DNA of 64,000 nt, from NCBI GenBank assembly GCA_023144635.1, contig JAGLFH010000041.1:62001-126000 (forward strand). Reading direction: 5' to 3'. This DNA is from Candidatus Auribacterota bacterium. Its GTDB lineage: Bacteria; Auribacterota; JAFGBW01; JAFGJP01. The translations under genes were made by a program, and so were the position numbers. Position 1 is the first letter of the stretch. The number at the start of each line of letters is the position of its first letter. Below are positions 9,561-18,768 of this stretch, in pieces. Under the pieces are notes generated by a model, which did no database searches, had not been told where the DNA came from, and saw only the letters and a program-made list of their open reading frames with translations.

Positions 9561-10835
9561 CTACTTTTTATAATTTTCACCAAAAAAAGTAGTCTCTAAA
9601 ATATCAACATTTTCTAACACTTTTTTCTTAAAAGCATCTGTCTTCTTTATTAATTTATCTTTTATTTCTAATTTATTTTTCATTAATTTCTCAAAAATAT
9701 TTAAAAGTTCTTTCCAATCATCTTTAATTAAACGATTTATATCATATAGATATTCTTCCATCTCCAGCATATCTCTAAAATAATCAATACACTTAGGTTC
9801 ATATGCAATATTTATTGTTGGAACATTCATACATGTAGAAAAAATAGTGGAATGCATTGGAGTACCTATAAAATAATCAAATTGGCCAATTAGACTTAAA
9901 TAATCTTCCGGACTTGTATTATCTTTATCTAAAAATGAAACATTATCTTTATTCTTCATTAAAGAAATTATTTCTTTTGTTTTCTCAATATCTTTTTCCC
10001 AAGGAGCTAAATACGTTGGCAACAGCACAATATCAACGTTGAACTTATTAATTAATTTATCTAAAAACTTTGACATATTTTTAATAAAATATATCTCTCT
10101 CTCACTTACCCTATTGTTTCTTAGCCCTAAAGGTTTTGCAATCATGTAAGGAATAATATCGTTTTTTCTATAGTGAAAAGAACAAAAGCAAACTGCAACT
10201 CCTATACATATCTTATTTTTACCTTTTTTTATTCTATTTAAAATCCCTCTACCAACCTCAGGGTTTGAAGGTTGTAAGCAAAAAGCTGGATCAGCTGTTT
10301 TAAAATAAGGTATTTTTGTTACACCGATCCTTTTAAGATTCCTTATAGAAAAATCATTTCTAACAGTTATAACATCTGTCATTCTAAAAGCTATTTTTGC
10401 AAGCTTCATACTTACTTTTCTCTCTATAGGACCAACTCCTTGAGCCCATGCCATTATCCTGCAACCTAATAACCTTACCAAAAATAACTTTAAGACCCAA
10501 TATGGAGGCTTAACCCAACTAGCATTGTCCTGGATAGGGCCTCCACCTCCCCAAATAATTATATCTGCTTTTGCTATAGCAATAAGCTGTTTCATTGTTC
10601 CCTTTAGACCTGTTGGGATCATTTTGACTGGTATCCATTTCTCATCTTTTTCTGGGTTGTATGAAAGAGCTGATATTTGAGCCTTTGGAAACCTTTTTTT
10701 TAGCAATTTTACAGCTGAAGCCATATTACCTCGATCACCTCGATTATATGTAAAATCACCCGATAAAAACAAAATGCTAAAATTATCTTTTTTTGCCATT
10801 TTTAATTTGCTTTTAAATAAATATGTTTTATACAT
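9561..10835 (-). CDS. polysaccharide pyruvyl transferase family protein
   Basis: The 424 residues resemble the CsaB/WcaK-type family (GT-B-like fold). The N-terminal loop FLSGDFTYNRGDRGNMASAVKLL is followed by DIIIWGGGGPIQDN, and AWAQGVGPIERKVSMKLAK is the family signature. IGTPMHSTIFSTCMNVPTINIAYEPK is the C-terminal donor-site motif. These proteins add pyruvate ketals to sugars, but many members have no tested role. The start at 10835 is an ATG; a second in-frame Met at 10799 (MAKKDN) is possible, and neither has a strong ribosome binding site. A related protein is encoded in the second polysaccharide cluster (53486-54763). Confidence 0.85.
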   Translation of the reverse strand: MYKTYLFKSKLKMAKKDNFSILFLSGDFTYNRGDRGNMASAVKLLKKRFPKAQISALSYNPEKDEKWIPVKMIPTGLKGTMKQLIAIAKADIIIWGGGGPIQDNASWVKPPYWVLKLFLVRLLGCRIMAWAQGVGPIERKVSMKLAKIAFRMTDVITVRNDFSIRNLKRIGVTKIPYFKTADPAFCLQPSNPEVGRGILNRIKKGKNKICIGVAVCFCSFHYRKNDIIPYMIAKPLGLRNNRVSEREIYFIKNMSKFLDKLINKFNVDIVLLPTYLAPWEKDIEKTKEIISLMKNKDNVSFLDKDNTSPEDYLSLIGQFDYFIGTPMHSTIFSTCMNVPTINIAYEPKCIDYFRDMLEMEEYLYDINRLIKDDWKELLNIFEKLMKNKLEIKDKLIKKTDAFKKKVLENVDILETTFFGENYKK

Positions 10836-10846
10836 TTTTCTACTGC

Positions 10847-12772
10847 CTAATCTATTTGTCTTAAAAAACTTTGATGTTTCAAAAATAACGAATATGAAAT
10901 CAACTGCTCTATTGCGTGAACAGTTACATAAGCTGGAGCTATTTTATTTCTATAAAATTCAAGTAAATATTTTTTTGTAAATAATGAATTAATTTCTTCT
11001 CTGCTAAAATCATCTGGTAATTCAGTTATAATTTCCTTGATTAAACCCTTTAGTTCCTCTTCAAACCAATGGTCTATTGGACTAGCACCCGGTGTTAATT
11101 TTTTCTGATAAATTACTTCTTCTGGTAATAATTTATATTTTTTTGCCATTTCTCTTAACATGTATTTTGCATCTTTTGCTCTGCTCTCACCTTTTGGATA
11201 ACGTATTGATTTTGGTATTGAATGCAGTGTTTTAATAAAACCTCTGTGCAAAAAAGGCGAAGTCATTGTTACATCAGAGACACCACAAGGGCCTGCATGC
11301 TTAAAGCGTATGGATGATCCTATTTCATTTCCTAAATGCGCAATAAATGCTGGCGTAAGAGCTCTATTGTCTTCTAATAATTCATCCAAATAATCATCAT
11401 TCTGTTTGAATATACCTTTATCTGCATAATCTAATAATCTGATAATTTCAGATTCATCGAACAACCTGAAAGTCATAAAATACTTTTTCTCATCAGTATA
11501 AAGTGCTCTTCTCAAAACTGTCATAACATTTCGAAAAGCATGACCATATCTTTCTGCAAAATACCTTCTTTCACCAATCTTAATAATAATTCTAATAATA
11601 GTTTTGGGTATCTGTGAAAATAACTTTATCAAACTATTCATTTTATGAAGGACAGGGTATCCTAAATAAATATCTTCTGACGCATCACCTAGAAAAGCAA
11701 GATTAAAACCTAAGTCATTTGCATAGGAACCTAAAGCATTTGTTCCTATTTGATAAGTTAATTCGCTTCTTGGCTCATCAACATACCAGAACATATCCTT
11801 TAACCCATTTTTAATGAAATCACAATCTATATCATACCAATGGTGTTTCAATCCTAAATAATTTTGAAATTCATTTACATAAGTTTGATTATATCTTTTA
11901 TCCTTCCATTTAAAACTTATTGTTTCTACATCACAACCTATTCTTTTTAAACCAGATGCAACTGTTGCTGAATCTAACCCACCAAGTAAAACAGCACAGC
12001 GTTTTTCTTTGCCTACAATTTCCTGTAAACTTTTTAAAAAAGAATTATATAAAACTTCAAGCGCATCATTTTTAGTTATTTTATTAAAATCAGTTTTTGA
12101 CAATATTTTCGGTTCATATTTTTCTGCTAATTTAAAGGAGTTTAATAGATTATTTTTAATATCAATACTTACAGCTTCTCCAGGCGGTACAGTTTTAATA
12201 TTTTTAAAAATAGTTTTTCCTTTTGGTGAAAAACCATAAATAAGATAAAATGATTCTACATTTATATCTCTTTCCAATTTCAGCTGGCAACTTAGAGCAA
12301 CAGACCAAATTCTTGTTCCAAATGTTAAGACCCCATCAACATAAGAATAAAATAGCATTCTGTACCCCTTAGAATCCCTAATAAATGTTACTTTATTTTT
12401 TTCTTTATCATAAAGTACAAGCGCAAACATGCCTGCTAATTTTTCAGCAAATCGCACCCCTTCTTTATCAAATAAATATGCTAATTTTAAAGCTAGCTCA
12501 TCTTTTGTATTCAAGATATTGTTATCCGTACTAATTTCCGGCAACACTTCTTTGTTGTATATATCACCATCAATCATAACTATTTTATCATTATACTTTG
12601 CTATGCCTGTTCCAGAATTTCTACCAGTAATCACACCAAGTCTAAGATTATTGAAATCCATTGTTTTCAATTTAGGTTCATAACTTTTAAACTTTTTGCT
12701 ACATTCTTTATGGATATCACAAAGTTTCTCCATCTCTTCCTGAGAAATATTTCCACCAAATAATCCGTTCAT
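10847..12772 (-). CDS. asparagine synthetase-like protein with degenerate glutaminase domain
   Basis: This 641-residue protein has the two-domain layout of AsnB, but the N-terminus reads MNGLFGGN, so the Cys1 nucleophile is replaced by Asn. The start is well placed behind an AGGAGG site, so the missing Cys is not a start-site error. The glutaminase arginine region (RRLSI in true AsnB) is gone and NGEIYN is changed to DGDIYN. The synthetase domain is kept as LGGLDSATVASGL; the usual first Ser of SGGxDS is Leu. It may use ammonia or an amine directly, like beta-lactam synthetases and lasso-peptide cyclases, or act as a partner of the two intact paralogues nearby. It lies 11 bp before the pyruvyltransferase gene. 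Confidence 0.88.
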   Translation of the reverse strand: MNGLFGGNISQEEMEKLCDIHKECSKKFKSYEPKLKTMDFNNLRLGVITGRNSGTGIAKYNDKIVMIDGDIYNKEVLPEISTDNNILNTKDELALKLAYLFDKEGVRFAEKLAGMFALVLYDKEKNKVTFIRDSKGYRMLFYSYVDGVLTFGTRIWSVALSCQLKLERDINVESFYLIYGFSPKGKTIFKNIKTVPPGEAVSIDIKNNLLNSFKLAEKYEPKILSKTDFNKITKNDALEVLYNSFLKSLQEIVGKEKRCAVLLGGLDSATVASGLKRIGCDVETISFKWKDKRYNQTYVNEFQNYLGLKHHWYDIDCDFIKNGLKDMFWYVDEPRSELTYQIGTNALGSYANDLGFNLAFLGDASEDIYLGYPVLHKMNSLIKLFSQIPKTIIRIIIKIGERRYFAERYGHAFRNVMTVLRRALYTDEKKYFMTFRLFDESEIIRLLDYADKGIFKQNDDYLDELLEDNRALTPAFIAHLGNEIGSSIRFKHAGPCGVSDVTMTSPFLHRGFIKTLHSIPKSIRYPKGESRAKDAKYMLREMAKKYKLLPEEVIYQKKLTPGASPIDHWFEEELKGLIKEIITELPDDFSREEINSLFTKKYLLEFYRNKIAPAYVTVHAIEQLISYSLFLKHQSFLRQID

Positions 12773-12794
12773 TTAAATAAAATCCTCCTATATA

Positions 12795-13841
12795 TCACTT
12801 AAGCCTCAAATAACGCTTCATGCTATCCCAAATCTCTGGTGCTAAACATTTTTTACATACAGGATTTGGATGTTTTCTTTCTTTAATTAATTGTCTGAAT
12901 TTTTGATATTTCTTATTGTTCCATATTTCTTCTATATCTTGCTCGTATAAATTGCCCATTTTTGCAGGTTCATAATAATAAAGCATACAACAGGGATAAA
13001 CATCTCCATTCTCCTTTGCAAACAAAGACATCCATGGGAAAATACATTTTTTATAATTATTTAAGGGTTCATCATTATAACGCTGCCATATATCATCTTT
13101 ATTTGCCCACTCATTGCAATTATGACGTATATTTAATTTATCAGCTATTCTCCCAGCTTCTTTCATTTTATTTACTATTTCATCCGCTGTATATTCTCCC
13201 AAAAATTCTTTCCAATCTAACATCTCCATCCTAAATATCATGTGTTGAAAATAGACCTCATTAAGTCCTATGCTCTTAGATAATTCAACAAATTGACTAA
13301 CTTCTTCTATATTATACTTGCTTACTACAAAAAGCCCTCTTAGTTTAGGCTTTCTACTCTCATATTTTACTTTCAGTTTATTTATTTTATCTATTCCCTT
13401 TAATATTTTATAAAAATTCTTTCTATTTGCCCTTAACGCTGAATATGTTTCTGGCGTTGCTGCATCTATTGAAATGCTTAATGTATCAATTCCTGATTTA
13501 AACAGTTGTTCTGCTTTTCCTTCAAGCAAAACACCATTAGTTGTTACGTTAACAGACGGATTCGTGTTGCTTTTTAATTTCTTTATTAAAGGCATTAGAT
13601 CCGGATATAAAAGAGTTTCTCCACTTCCTGAAATACCTACATTTATAATTGGCAGCCTCTTAATCGAATCATAAAATTTGTTACTATCAAGTATTTTCTT
13701 ACCAGTTCTTGGGTAGCATGTTTTACATACGATATTACATTTCTCTATAACCATAAATATCAAATGTATCGGTAATGCATCTACTTTATTTGGTTTAAAT
13801 AAAGCTGCGTTAAATGCTTTCAAATTATTTAGTATAGTCAT
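12795..13841 (-). CDS. radical SAM protein with SPASM domain
   Basis: The 348 residues open with MVIEKCNIVCKTCYPRTGK, a canonical CxxxCxxC cluster motif. ISGSGETLLYP and VTTNGVLL follow. The C-terminal SPASM part has CIFPWMSLFAKENGDVYPCC, then CKKCLAP, enough cysteines for auxiliary Fe-S clusters. SPASM enzymes modify peptides or proteins (RiPPs, sulfatases) or act on small molecules in glycan and secondary-metabolite clusters. It sits between two asparagine-synthetase homologues with gaps of 22 and 10 bp. No precursor peptide gene is visible nearby, so a small-molecule or glycan substrate is as likely as a peptide. Confidence 0.88.
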   Translation of the reverse strand: MTILNNLKAFNAALFKPNKVDALPIHLIFMVIEKCNIVCKTCYPRTGKKILDSNKFYDSIKRLPIINVGISGSGETLLYPDLMPLIKKLKSNTNPSVNVTTNGVLLEGKAEQLFKSGIDTLSISIDAATPETYSALRANRKNFYKILKGIDKINKLKVKYESRKPKLRGLFVVSKYNIEEVSQFVELSKSIGLNEVYFQHMIFRMEMLDWKEFLGEYTADEIVNKMKEAGRIADKLNIRHNCNEWANKDDIWQRYNDEPLNNYKKCIFPWMSLFAKENGDVYPCCMLYYYEPAKMGNLYEQDIEEIWNNKKYQKFRQLIKERKHPNPVCKKCLAPEIWDSMKRYLRLK

Positions 13842-13851
13842 CTTAAATATA

Positions 13852-15738
13852 TTAGTTTCTATTTTTGCCTATCCATTTACTTAATACAAGTAAGCTCCAT
13901 AATGCTTTTCTATTATTTTTATTCCTTGAAAGATGCTGCTTTACAATTTTAGCAACATATTTCTTTCTAATCCCTAATGGTATGAGGCTTTCTTCAAATG
14001 TCTTATCCTCTATATGTTCCCTTAATTCATTATTTAGCCATTTTCCTACAGGAACACTAAAACCTTTCTTTTTTCGACCAATTATCTCTTCCGGCACTAT
14101 TCCTCTAAGAGCTTCTTTTAAAATTCTTTTTCCTACAAATTTATTGTATTTCATCTTACCTGGCAAAATAGAAATAAATTTTACCAAATCCATATCCAGA
14201 AAAGGTGAACGAACCTCTAGGGAATGTTTCATGCTCGATCTGTCTACTTTTGTTAAAATATCACCATTCAAATACGTTTTTATGTATGAATAACTAAATA
14301 TATTCACATCATCTATATTATTTTTTAGTGAATTGATATTAATTTTATTGTAAATATCTCTTTTACTAAATTTATTTATTAGTTCCGGCTCGCACATTTC
14401 ATCCATCTCTTCATAAGTAAATGCTCCCAGCCAATACTGCAATCTTTGTTGATCTTTTTTTCTAGCTCCTTTTAGAAATTGTTTTACTTGAAATTCTAGA
14501 CTTTGATTAGAAAAGTTTGGCGGAATTTTATTTATAATATTTAGAATAATATTTTTATGCAACCATCCTGGTAAATATTGATAGAACTTCGCTAAAAAAT
14601 TCGCATTGAATGTTGGATAACCACATAAAAGTTCATCACTTCCATCCCCACCCAATGCAACAGTAACATGATTTTTTGTGAATTCTGAAAGAAGTGATGT
14701 CGCAAGAAGTGATGAATCTGCCAATGGCTCATCTATTTCACCCAATACAGGATCAATAATGTTTAGTAGCTCTTTTGAATCAAAAACTTTTTCATAATGT
14801 TCAGTGCCAAGGTATTTAGCAATTTTTGCTGCATAGGCAGATTCATCAAATGTTGGTTCCTTAAAGGAGATAGAAAATGTTTTTATTTTCGTGTTACAAT
14901 TCTTTACTGCTAATGCTGCTATAGCGCTTGAATCTATACCACCACTTAGAAAAATGCCCAAAGGAACATCACTTATTAATCGCCGGCTAACTGATTTTGA
15001 AAGTAAATCCAATAATCTTTCAGATGCTTCAGGAATTGAAAGATTATTACATTCATTTTTATCTGACAAATAGTCCCAATACTTTTTAATTGATATTTTA
15101 TTTTCACTAAACACACCAAAGTGCCCAGCTGGTAACTTAAATACTTTTTTGAATATACTTCTTGGCTCAGGGACATATTCATACGCAAAATATTGCAATA
15201 ATGATAAGTCATCCATTATAGTTTCAATACCAGGATATTTTGTAAGAGAATGTAGTTCTGAAGCAAATATAATATTGTTGTTTCTAATAGCATAAAATAA
15301 AGGTTTTTGTCCAAATCTATCACGTGCTAAAAATAATTTCTTCTTCTTTGTATTCCAAATAGCAAATGCAAACATACCATTTAAAGATTTAACACACTCT
15401 TTTCCTTTTTCCTCATATAAATGTAATATAACTTCAGAATCTGAATTTGTTTTAAATTTGTGACCATTTTCTATTAAATCTTTCCTTAATTCTTTGTAAT
15501 TATATATTTCACCATTAAATACTAATATTAATGACCTATCTTCATTGAACATAGGTTGATCACCGGTTTCTAAATCAATTATGCTTAATCTTCTATGCCC
15601 TAAACATATATCTTCATCAATATGGTATCCTTCCGCATCAGGTCCTCTGTGCCTCATAGCTTCTGCCATATTTCTGATCACAGTATTTTTTTCCTCAACG
15701 CTTTTATTCTTGCTTGTAAAACCGCAAATTCCACACAT
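13852..15738 (-). CDS. asnB: asparagine synthase (glutamine-hydrolysing) family protein
   Basis: At 628 residues this is a full-length AsnB-type amidotransferase. MCGICGF gives the Cys1 nucleophile after Met removal; HRRLSIIDLETGDQPMF and NGEIYNYKEL complete the glutaminase site. The synthetase domain has SGGIDSSAIAALA, the ATP pyrophosphatase loop. Such enzymes make asparagine from aspartate, ATP and glutamine; in surface-glycan clusters, homologues instead amidate uronic acids. Three copies in one cluster argue for tailoring rather than housekeeping use. The C-terminal ~100 residues (GRKKKGFSVPVGKWLNNELRE) are typical. The symbol denotes the family, not a proven role. Confidence 0.9.
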   Translation of the reverse strand: MCGICGFTSKNKSVEEKNTVIRNMAEAMRHRGPDAEGYHIDEDICLGHRRLSIIDLETGDQPMFNEDRSLILVFNGEIYNYKELRKDLIENGHKFKTNSDSEVILHLYEEKGKECVKSLNGMFAFAIWNTKKKKLFLARDRFGQKPLFYAIRNNNIIFASELHSLTKYPGIETIMDDLSLLQYFAYEYVPEPRSIFKKVFKLPAGHFGVFSENKISIKKYWDYLSDKNECNNLSIPEASERLLDLLSKSVSRRLISDVPLGIFLSGGIDSSAIAALAVKNCNTKIKTFSISFKEPTFDESAYAAKIAKYLGTEHYEKVFDSKELLNIIDPVLGEIDEPLADSSLLATSLLSEFTKNHVTVALGGDGSDELLCGYPTFNANFLAKFYQYLPGWLHKNIILNIINKIPPNFSNQSLEFQVKQFLKGARKKDQQRLQYWLGAFTYEEMDEMCEPELINKFSKRDIYNKININSLKNNIDDVNIFSYSYIKTYLNGDILTKVDRSSMKHSLEVRSPFLDMDLVKFISILPGKMKYNKFVGKRILKEALRGIVPEEIIGRKKKGFSVPVGKWLNNELREHIEDKTFEESLIPLGIRKKYVAKIVKQHLSRNKNNRKALWSLLVLSKWIGKNRN

Positions 15739-15781
15739 GTTATATACTTTTCCTAGTTAATTATTGGATTTTAAAGGTATC

Positions 15782-16078
15782 TTATAAAAATGTTGCTTTC
15801 TTGATAACAAATATGAGGGCAAACAACCAAATAAATATTTTTGTATTCAGCCAAAAGATAAAGAACTTTTTATCTGTAGCTTCTATTTTTGATCTATAAA
15901 AAGTAATGTTATAAAGCCAATATGAAGCAATTATTAAGAATGCAAGAATACTACACCAAGGAAACATGAAACAGTTAAATTTGATATCTATTGAATAAAT
16001 AACTAGAACTAATAAAAAACTTATGGAATAGGGCCAACAGCAATCATATCTGTAGAAATTGTAGATTTTATTCAGCAC
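15782..16078 (-). CDS. small membrane protein of unknown function
   Basis: This 98-residue frame starts at a GTG 7 bp after the upstream AsnB homologue ends and stops 43 bp before the next one starts, so its position supports it. Three hydrophobic stretches are visible, at about residues 16-31, 37-56 and 74-92, consistent with three membrane spans. A short N-terminal segment has paired cysteines (YDCCWPY). No family is recognised. It may be a membrane anchor or transporter part for the cluster product. The ribosome binding site is weak, and a non-coding explanation is possible. Confidence 0.55.
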   Translation of the reverse strand: MLNKIYNFYRYDCCWPYSISFLLVLVIYSIDIKFNCFMFPWCSILAFLIIASYWLYNITFYRSKIEATDKKFFIFWLNTKIFIWLFALIFVIKKATFL

Positions 16079-16085
16079 TTAGACT

Positions 16086-17870
16086 TTAGGCAATTGCTTT
16101 AGATGAAGATATTTGAGAATTTAGTAACTGTATATGAGGCGTTTTATTTGTACTATATTTCATAGAATTATTTATATTTTCAAGCCATAGCTCAAGAGTA
16201 AGCTTTGTATAATCTGTTCTATCAAATTCACCTCTATTTACTTTATCTCTTTTCATACAAATATTTCTTTCAGATAATCTTTTGCTTTTACTTTCCTTCC
16301 AATCAGAAAGCCCATTGTTCAACCATCTGTAAACTGGAGTAACAAGGCCCTTCTTATCCATGCACGTTCTGACTTTTTCCGGGATCAGCCCTTTTACTGC
16401 TTCTCTCAGTATATATTTCGTTGTACAACCCTTGATCTTAAGTTCTGGTGGTATTTGATAGGCAAGCTCTGCTATTCTATGATCTAAAAAGGGTGTTCTA
16501 CTTTCCAGACCAGCAGATGCTGCTGCTTTATCGTTCATAGCGATCAATGATGGAAACGTTATTTGAAAGTCACTTATTCCCATAGAATCTATCAATGATT
16601 TTCTACCATTAAATATGCCCTTTATAAATTCAAACAGTTCTATGCCGCCAAAATTACTTCTCTTTGTCATATCAAAATAGCGCCTCGCTGCATCTTCAAA
16701 TATTTTTGGACTCCAAAAATATGAAGCAAGAGGATAATAATTTTTGAAAAATGGATTTTCTGCTATCTCCATATTCTTCAACATCAATACATAACGCACA
16801 TATCCACCAAAAAGTTCATCTGCACCCTGCCCACCCAATATAACTTTTACATCTGTTTTTGCCACAGCTTGAGCAAGCATGAATTCTGAAAATGGCGATG
16901 CTGTTGAAATGGGTTCATCTAAATGCCAAATTATCTTTTGAAGATTTTCTTTAAATTCATCTTTCGTAGGCGTAATAATAATATGTTCCGCTTTTATCCT
17001 CTTAGCAACTAATTTAGCATATTCAATTTCTTCAAATCTTTCTCCAAGAGGATAATAACAAGAAAAGACCTTTTCCGGCTTTGCAATACAGGCAATTATA
17101 CTGGAATCCAACCCACCACTTAAAAGAACACCTACGGGAACATCACTTCTAAGTCTTAATCTAACAGCATCTTCTATGAGCCATCTTAGTTTATCAACAT
17201 AATACTTTTTACTTTTATACTTTTCTGGTTCTTTTGGAAAGTCCCAATACTTTTTTACTTTTACATTTTTTCCATCATATATAAGATAATGAGCCGGTAA
17301 TAAAGAATAAATATTTTTATAAAGAGTGTTTTCCTGAAAGGATGCTTCTAAAGACCAAAAAAGTGGTGTAATATTTGGTTCCGGTTCAACTTGAGTCAGA
17401 ATACTTTTTATTTCTGATGCAAAAAGAAAATTTCCTTCTTTATTATAAAAGTATAAGGGTTTTTCACCAAATCTATCACGTGCAAGAAAAAGTTTTTTCT
17501 TATTCTTATCATAAATAGCAAATGCAAACATGCCTATAAATTTGTCAAGACAGCTATATCCATATTCTTCATATGCGTGAATAATTACTTCTGTATCAGT
17601 TTGTGTTTTAAAAATATGACCAAGTTTAGTTAATTCCACGCGTAGTTCTTTGTAATTAAATATCTCACCATTATAGACAATAACAATAGACTTATCTTCG
17701 TTATAAATAGGTTGGCTACCTGTTTGCAGATCAATAACAGATAAACGTCTAATACCCAGGCGGATATTTTTGTGGATAAAATATCCGTTTTCATCAGGTC
17801 CTCTATGATAGAGGATCTCGGTCATATTTTTTATGTTTCCGTTACCCCAGATTCCGGCAATACCGCACAT
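16086..17870 (-). CDS. asnB: asparagine synthase (glutamine-hydrolysing) family protein
   Basis: A 594-residue AsnB-type protein. MCGIAGIWG supplies the Cys1 nucleophile; IRRLSVIDLQTGSQPIYN and NGEIFNYKEL are the other glutaminase motifs. SGGLDSSIIACIA is the synthetase P-loop, and LGGQGADELFGGY is the conserved loop downstream. It differs clearly from the 13852-15738 copy, so the two are not a recent duplication. The start must be at 17870 for Cys to be residue 2, which forces a 29-bp overlap with the end of the GT2 gene. Likely role: glutamine-dependent amidation of a carboxylate in the cluster product. Confidence 0.9.
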   Translation of the reverse strand: MCGIAGIWGNGNIKNMTEILYHRGPDENGYFIHKNIRLGIRRLSVIDLQTGSQPIYNEDKSIVIVYNGEIFNYKELRVELTKLGHIFKTQTDTEVIIHAYEEYGYSCLDKFIGMFAFAIYDKNKKKLFLARDRFGEKPLYFYNKEGNFLFASEIKSILTQVEPEPNITPLFWSLEASFQENTLYKNIYSLLPAHYLIYDGKNVKVKKYWDFPKEPEKYKSKKYYVDKLRWLIEDAVRLRLRSDVPVGVLLSGGLDSSIIACIAKPEKVFSCYYPLGERFEEIEYAKLVAKRIKAEHIIITPTKDEFKENLQKIIWHLDEPISTASPFSEFMLAQAVAKTDVKVILGGQGADELFGGYVRYVLMLKNMEIAENPFFKNYYPLASYFWSPKIFEDAARRYFDMTKRSNFGGIELFEFIKGIFNGRKSLIDSMGISDFQITFPSLIAMNDKAAASAGLESRTPFLDHRIAELAYQIPPELKIKGCTTKYILREAVKGLIPEKVRTCMDKKGLVTPVYRWLNNGLSDWKESKSKRLSERNICMKRDKVNRGEFDRTDYTKLTLELWLENINNSMKYSTNKTPHIQLLNSQISSSKAIA

Positions 17871-18606
17871 AAGCTTCTCTTTGTTTTCTTAGTTTTCTTC
17901 TATTTAGTCTAAATTCAATAAATGCTTTTGGCATATCTATCATGGATTTTAATGAAAAGAAAAATGGTGATTTAATAAACGATTCTCCCATTTCTCTCTT
18001 TGAGAAAAAAACAGGAACTTCAGACAATTTAAATCCCTGACTAACAGCTGATATTCCTATAAAATGCTGAAAAAAAGTATAATCATTGTCTGTTTCTAAT
18101 ATGGCAGCAAAGACTGATCTTTTACAAACTAAAAAACCTGACTTAATATCACGGAAATAATATCCAAAAATATAATTTAGAAACCAACCAAAACATCTGC
18201 TAGCAACACAGCGCAGACCGCGTTTATTATGGTGCATTGCTCTTGTACCTTGAGCAATATCACAATCTTTCATTTTGCATACATTATATAAATTTTTTAC
18301 ATCCTCCGGGGAATATTGCATGTCTGCATCAAGAATAGAAATATATTTACCTCTTGAGACGGCTAAACCACTTTTCCAAGCTTCTGCAATACCCTTGTTT
18401 CGTGAATGATCAACAAAAACAACATTTTTGTGTTTTTTTGTGCATTTAAGTATTTCGTCTCCTGTACCATCTATGCTTCCATCATTTACGAGGACTATTT
18501 CCCCATCAACATCAATATCTTTTATAACTGACTGCAACCTCGAAGTTAAAAGATTAATGTTCTTTTCTTCATTGTAGCAGGGCACAATTATGCTGAGTTC
18601 AATCAT
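17842..18606 (-). CDS. GT2 glycosyltransferase, dolichyl-phosphate-mannose synthase-like
   Basis: The protein begins MIELSIIVPCYNEEKNINLL and carries VLVNDGSIDGTGDEI and ISILDADMQYSPEDV, where the Asp-x-Asp binds metal and nucleotide sugar. GTRAMHHNKRGLRCVASRCFGWF resembles the acceptor side of DPM1/ArnC-like enzymes. It probably charges polyprenyl phosphate with a sugar. I chose the ATG at 18606 because TGAGGAAAAG lies directly before it; the frame runs open to an ATG at 18654 but that start has no ribosome binding site and adds a non-homologous leader. This gives 254 residues. It looks like the first gene of the minus-strand cluster. Confidence 0.88.
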   Translation of the reverse strand: MIELSIIVPCYNEEKNINLLTSRLQSVIKDIDVDGEIVLVNDGSIDGTGDEILKCTKKHKNVVFVDHSRNKGIAEAWKSGLAVSRGKYISILDADMQYSPEDVKNLYNVCKMKDCDIAQGTRAMHHNKRGLRCVASRCFGWFLNYIFGYYFRDIKSGFLVCKRSVFAAILETDNDYTFFQHFIGISAVSQGFKLSEVPVFFSKREMGESFIKSPFFFSLKSMIDMPKAFIEFRLNRRKLRKQREAYVRYCRNLG

Positions 18607-18768
18607 CTTTTCCTCAATTTTTGATATATCTTTATTTATCGGCATTTCATTCATATATATTTAATATAAAGATACAGATTCTTCTTCATCTTTCTACAGC
18701 TCCGCCCCGTCAGTTACATCTTAAAAATGACATAACCTACGGAGCACCAATATATTGCTATATATTTA

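Noticed and set aside
12795-13841. RiPP maturation enzyme with nearby precursor peptide
   Set aside because: The SPASM fold would allow it, but the gaps around the gene are 22 and 10 bp and no short peptide frame with a plausible start was found.
14976-15212. A 78-residue minus-strand frame
   Set aside because: It lies fully inside the intact AsnB gene in another frame.
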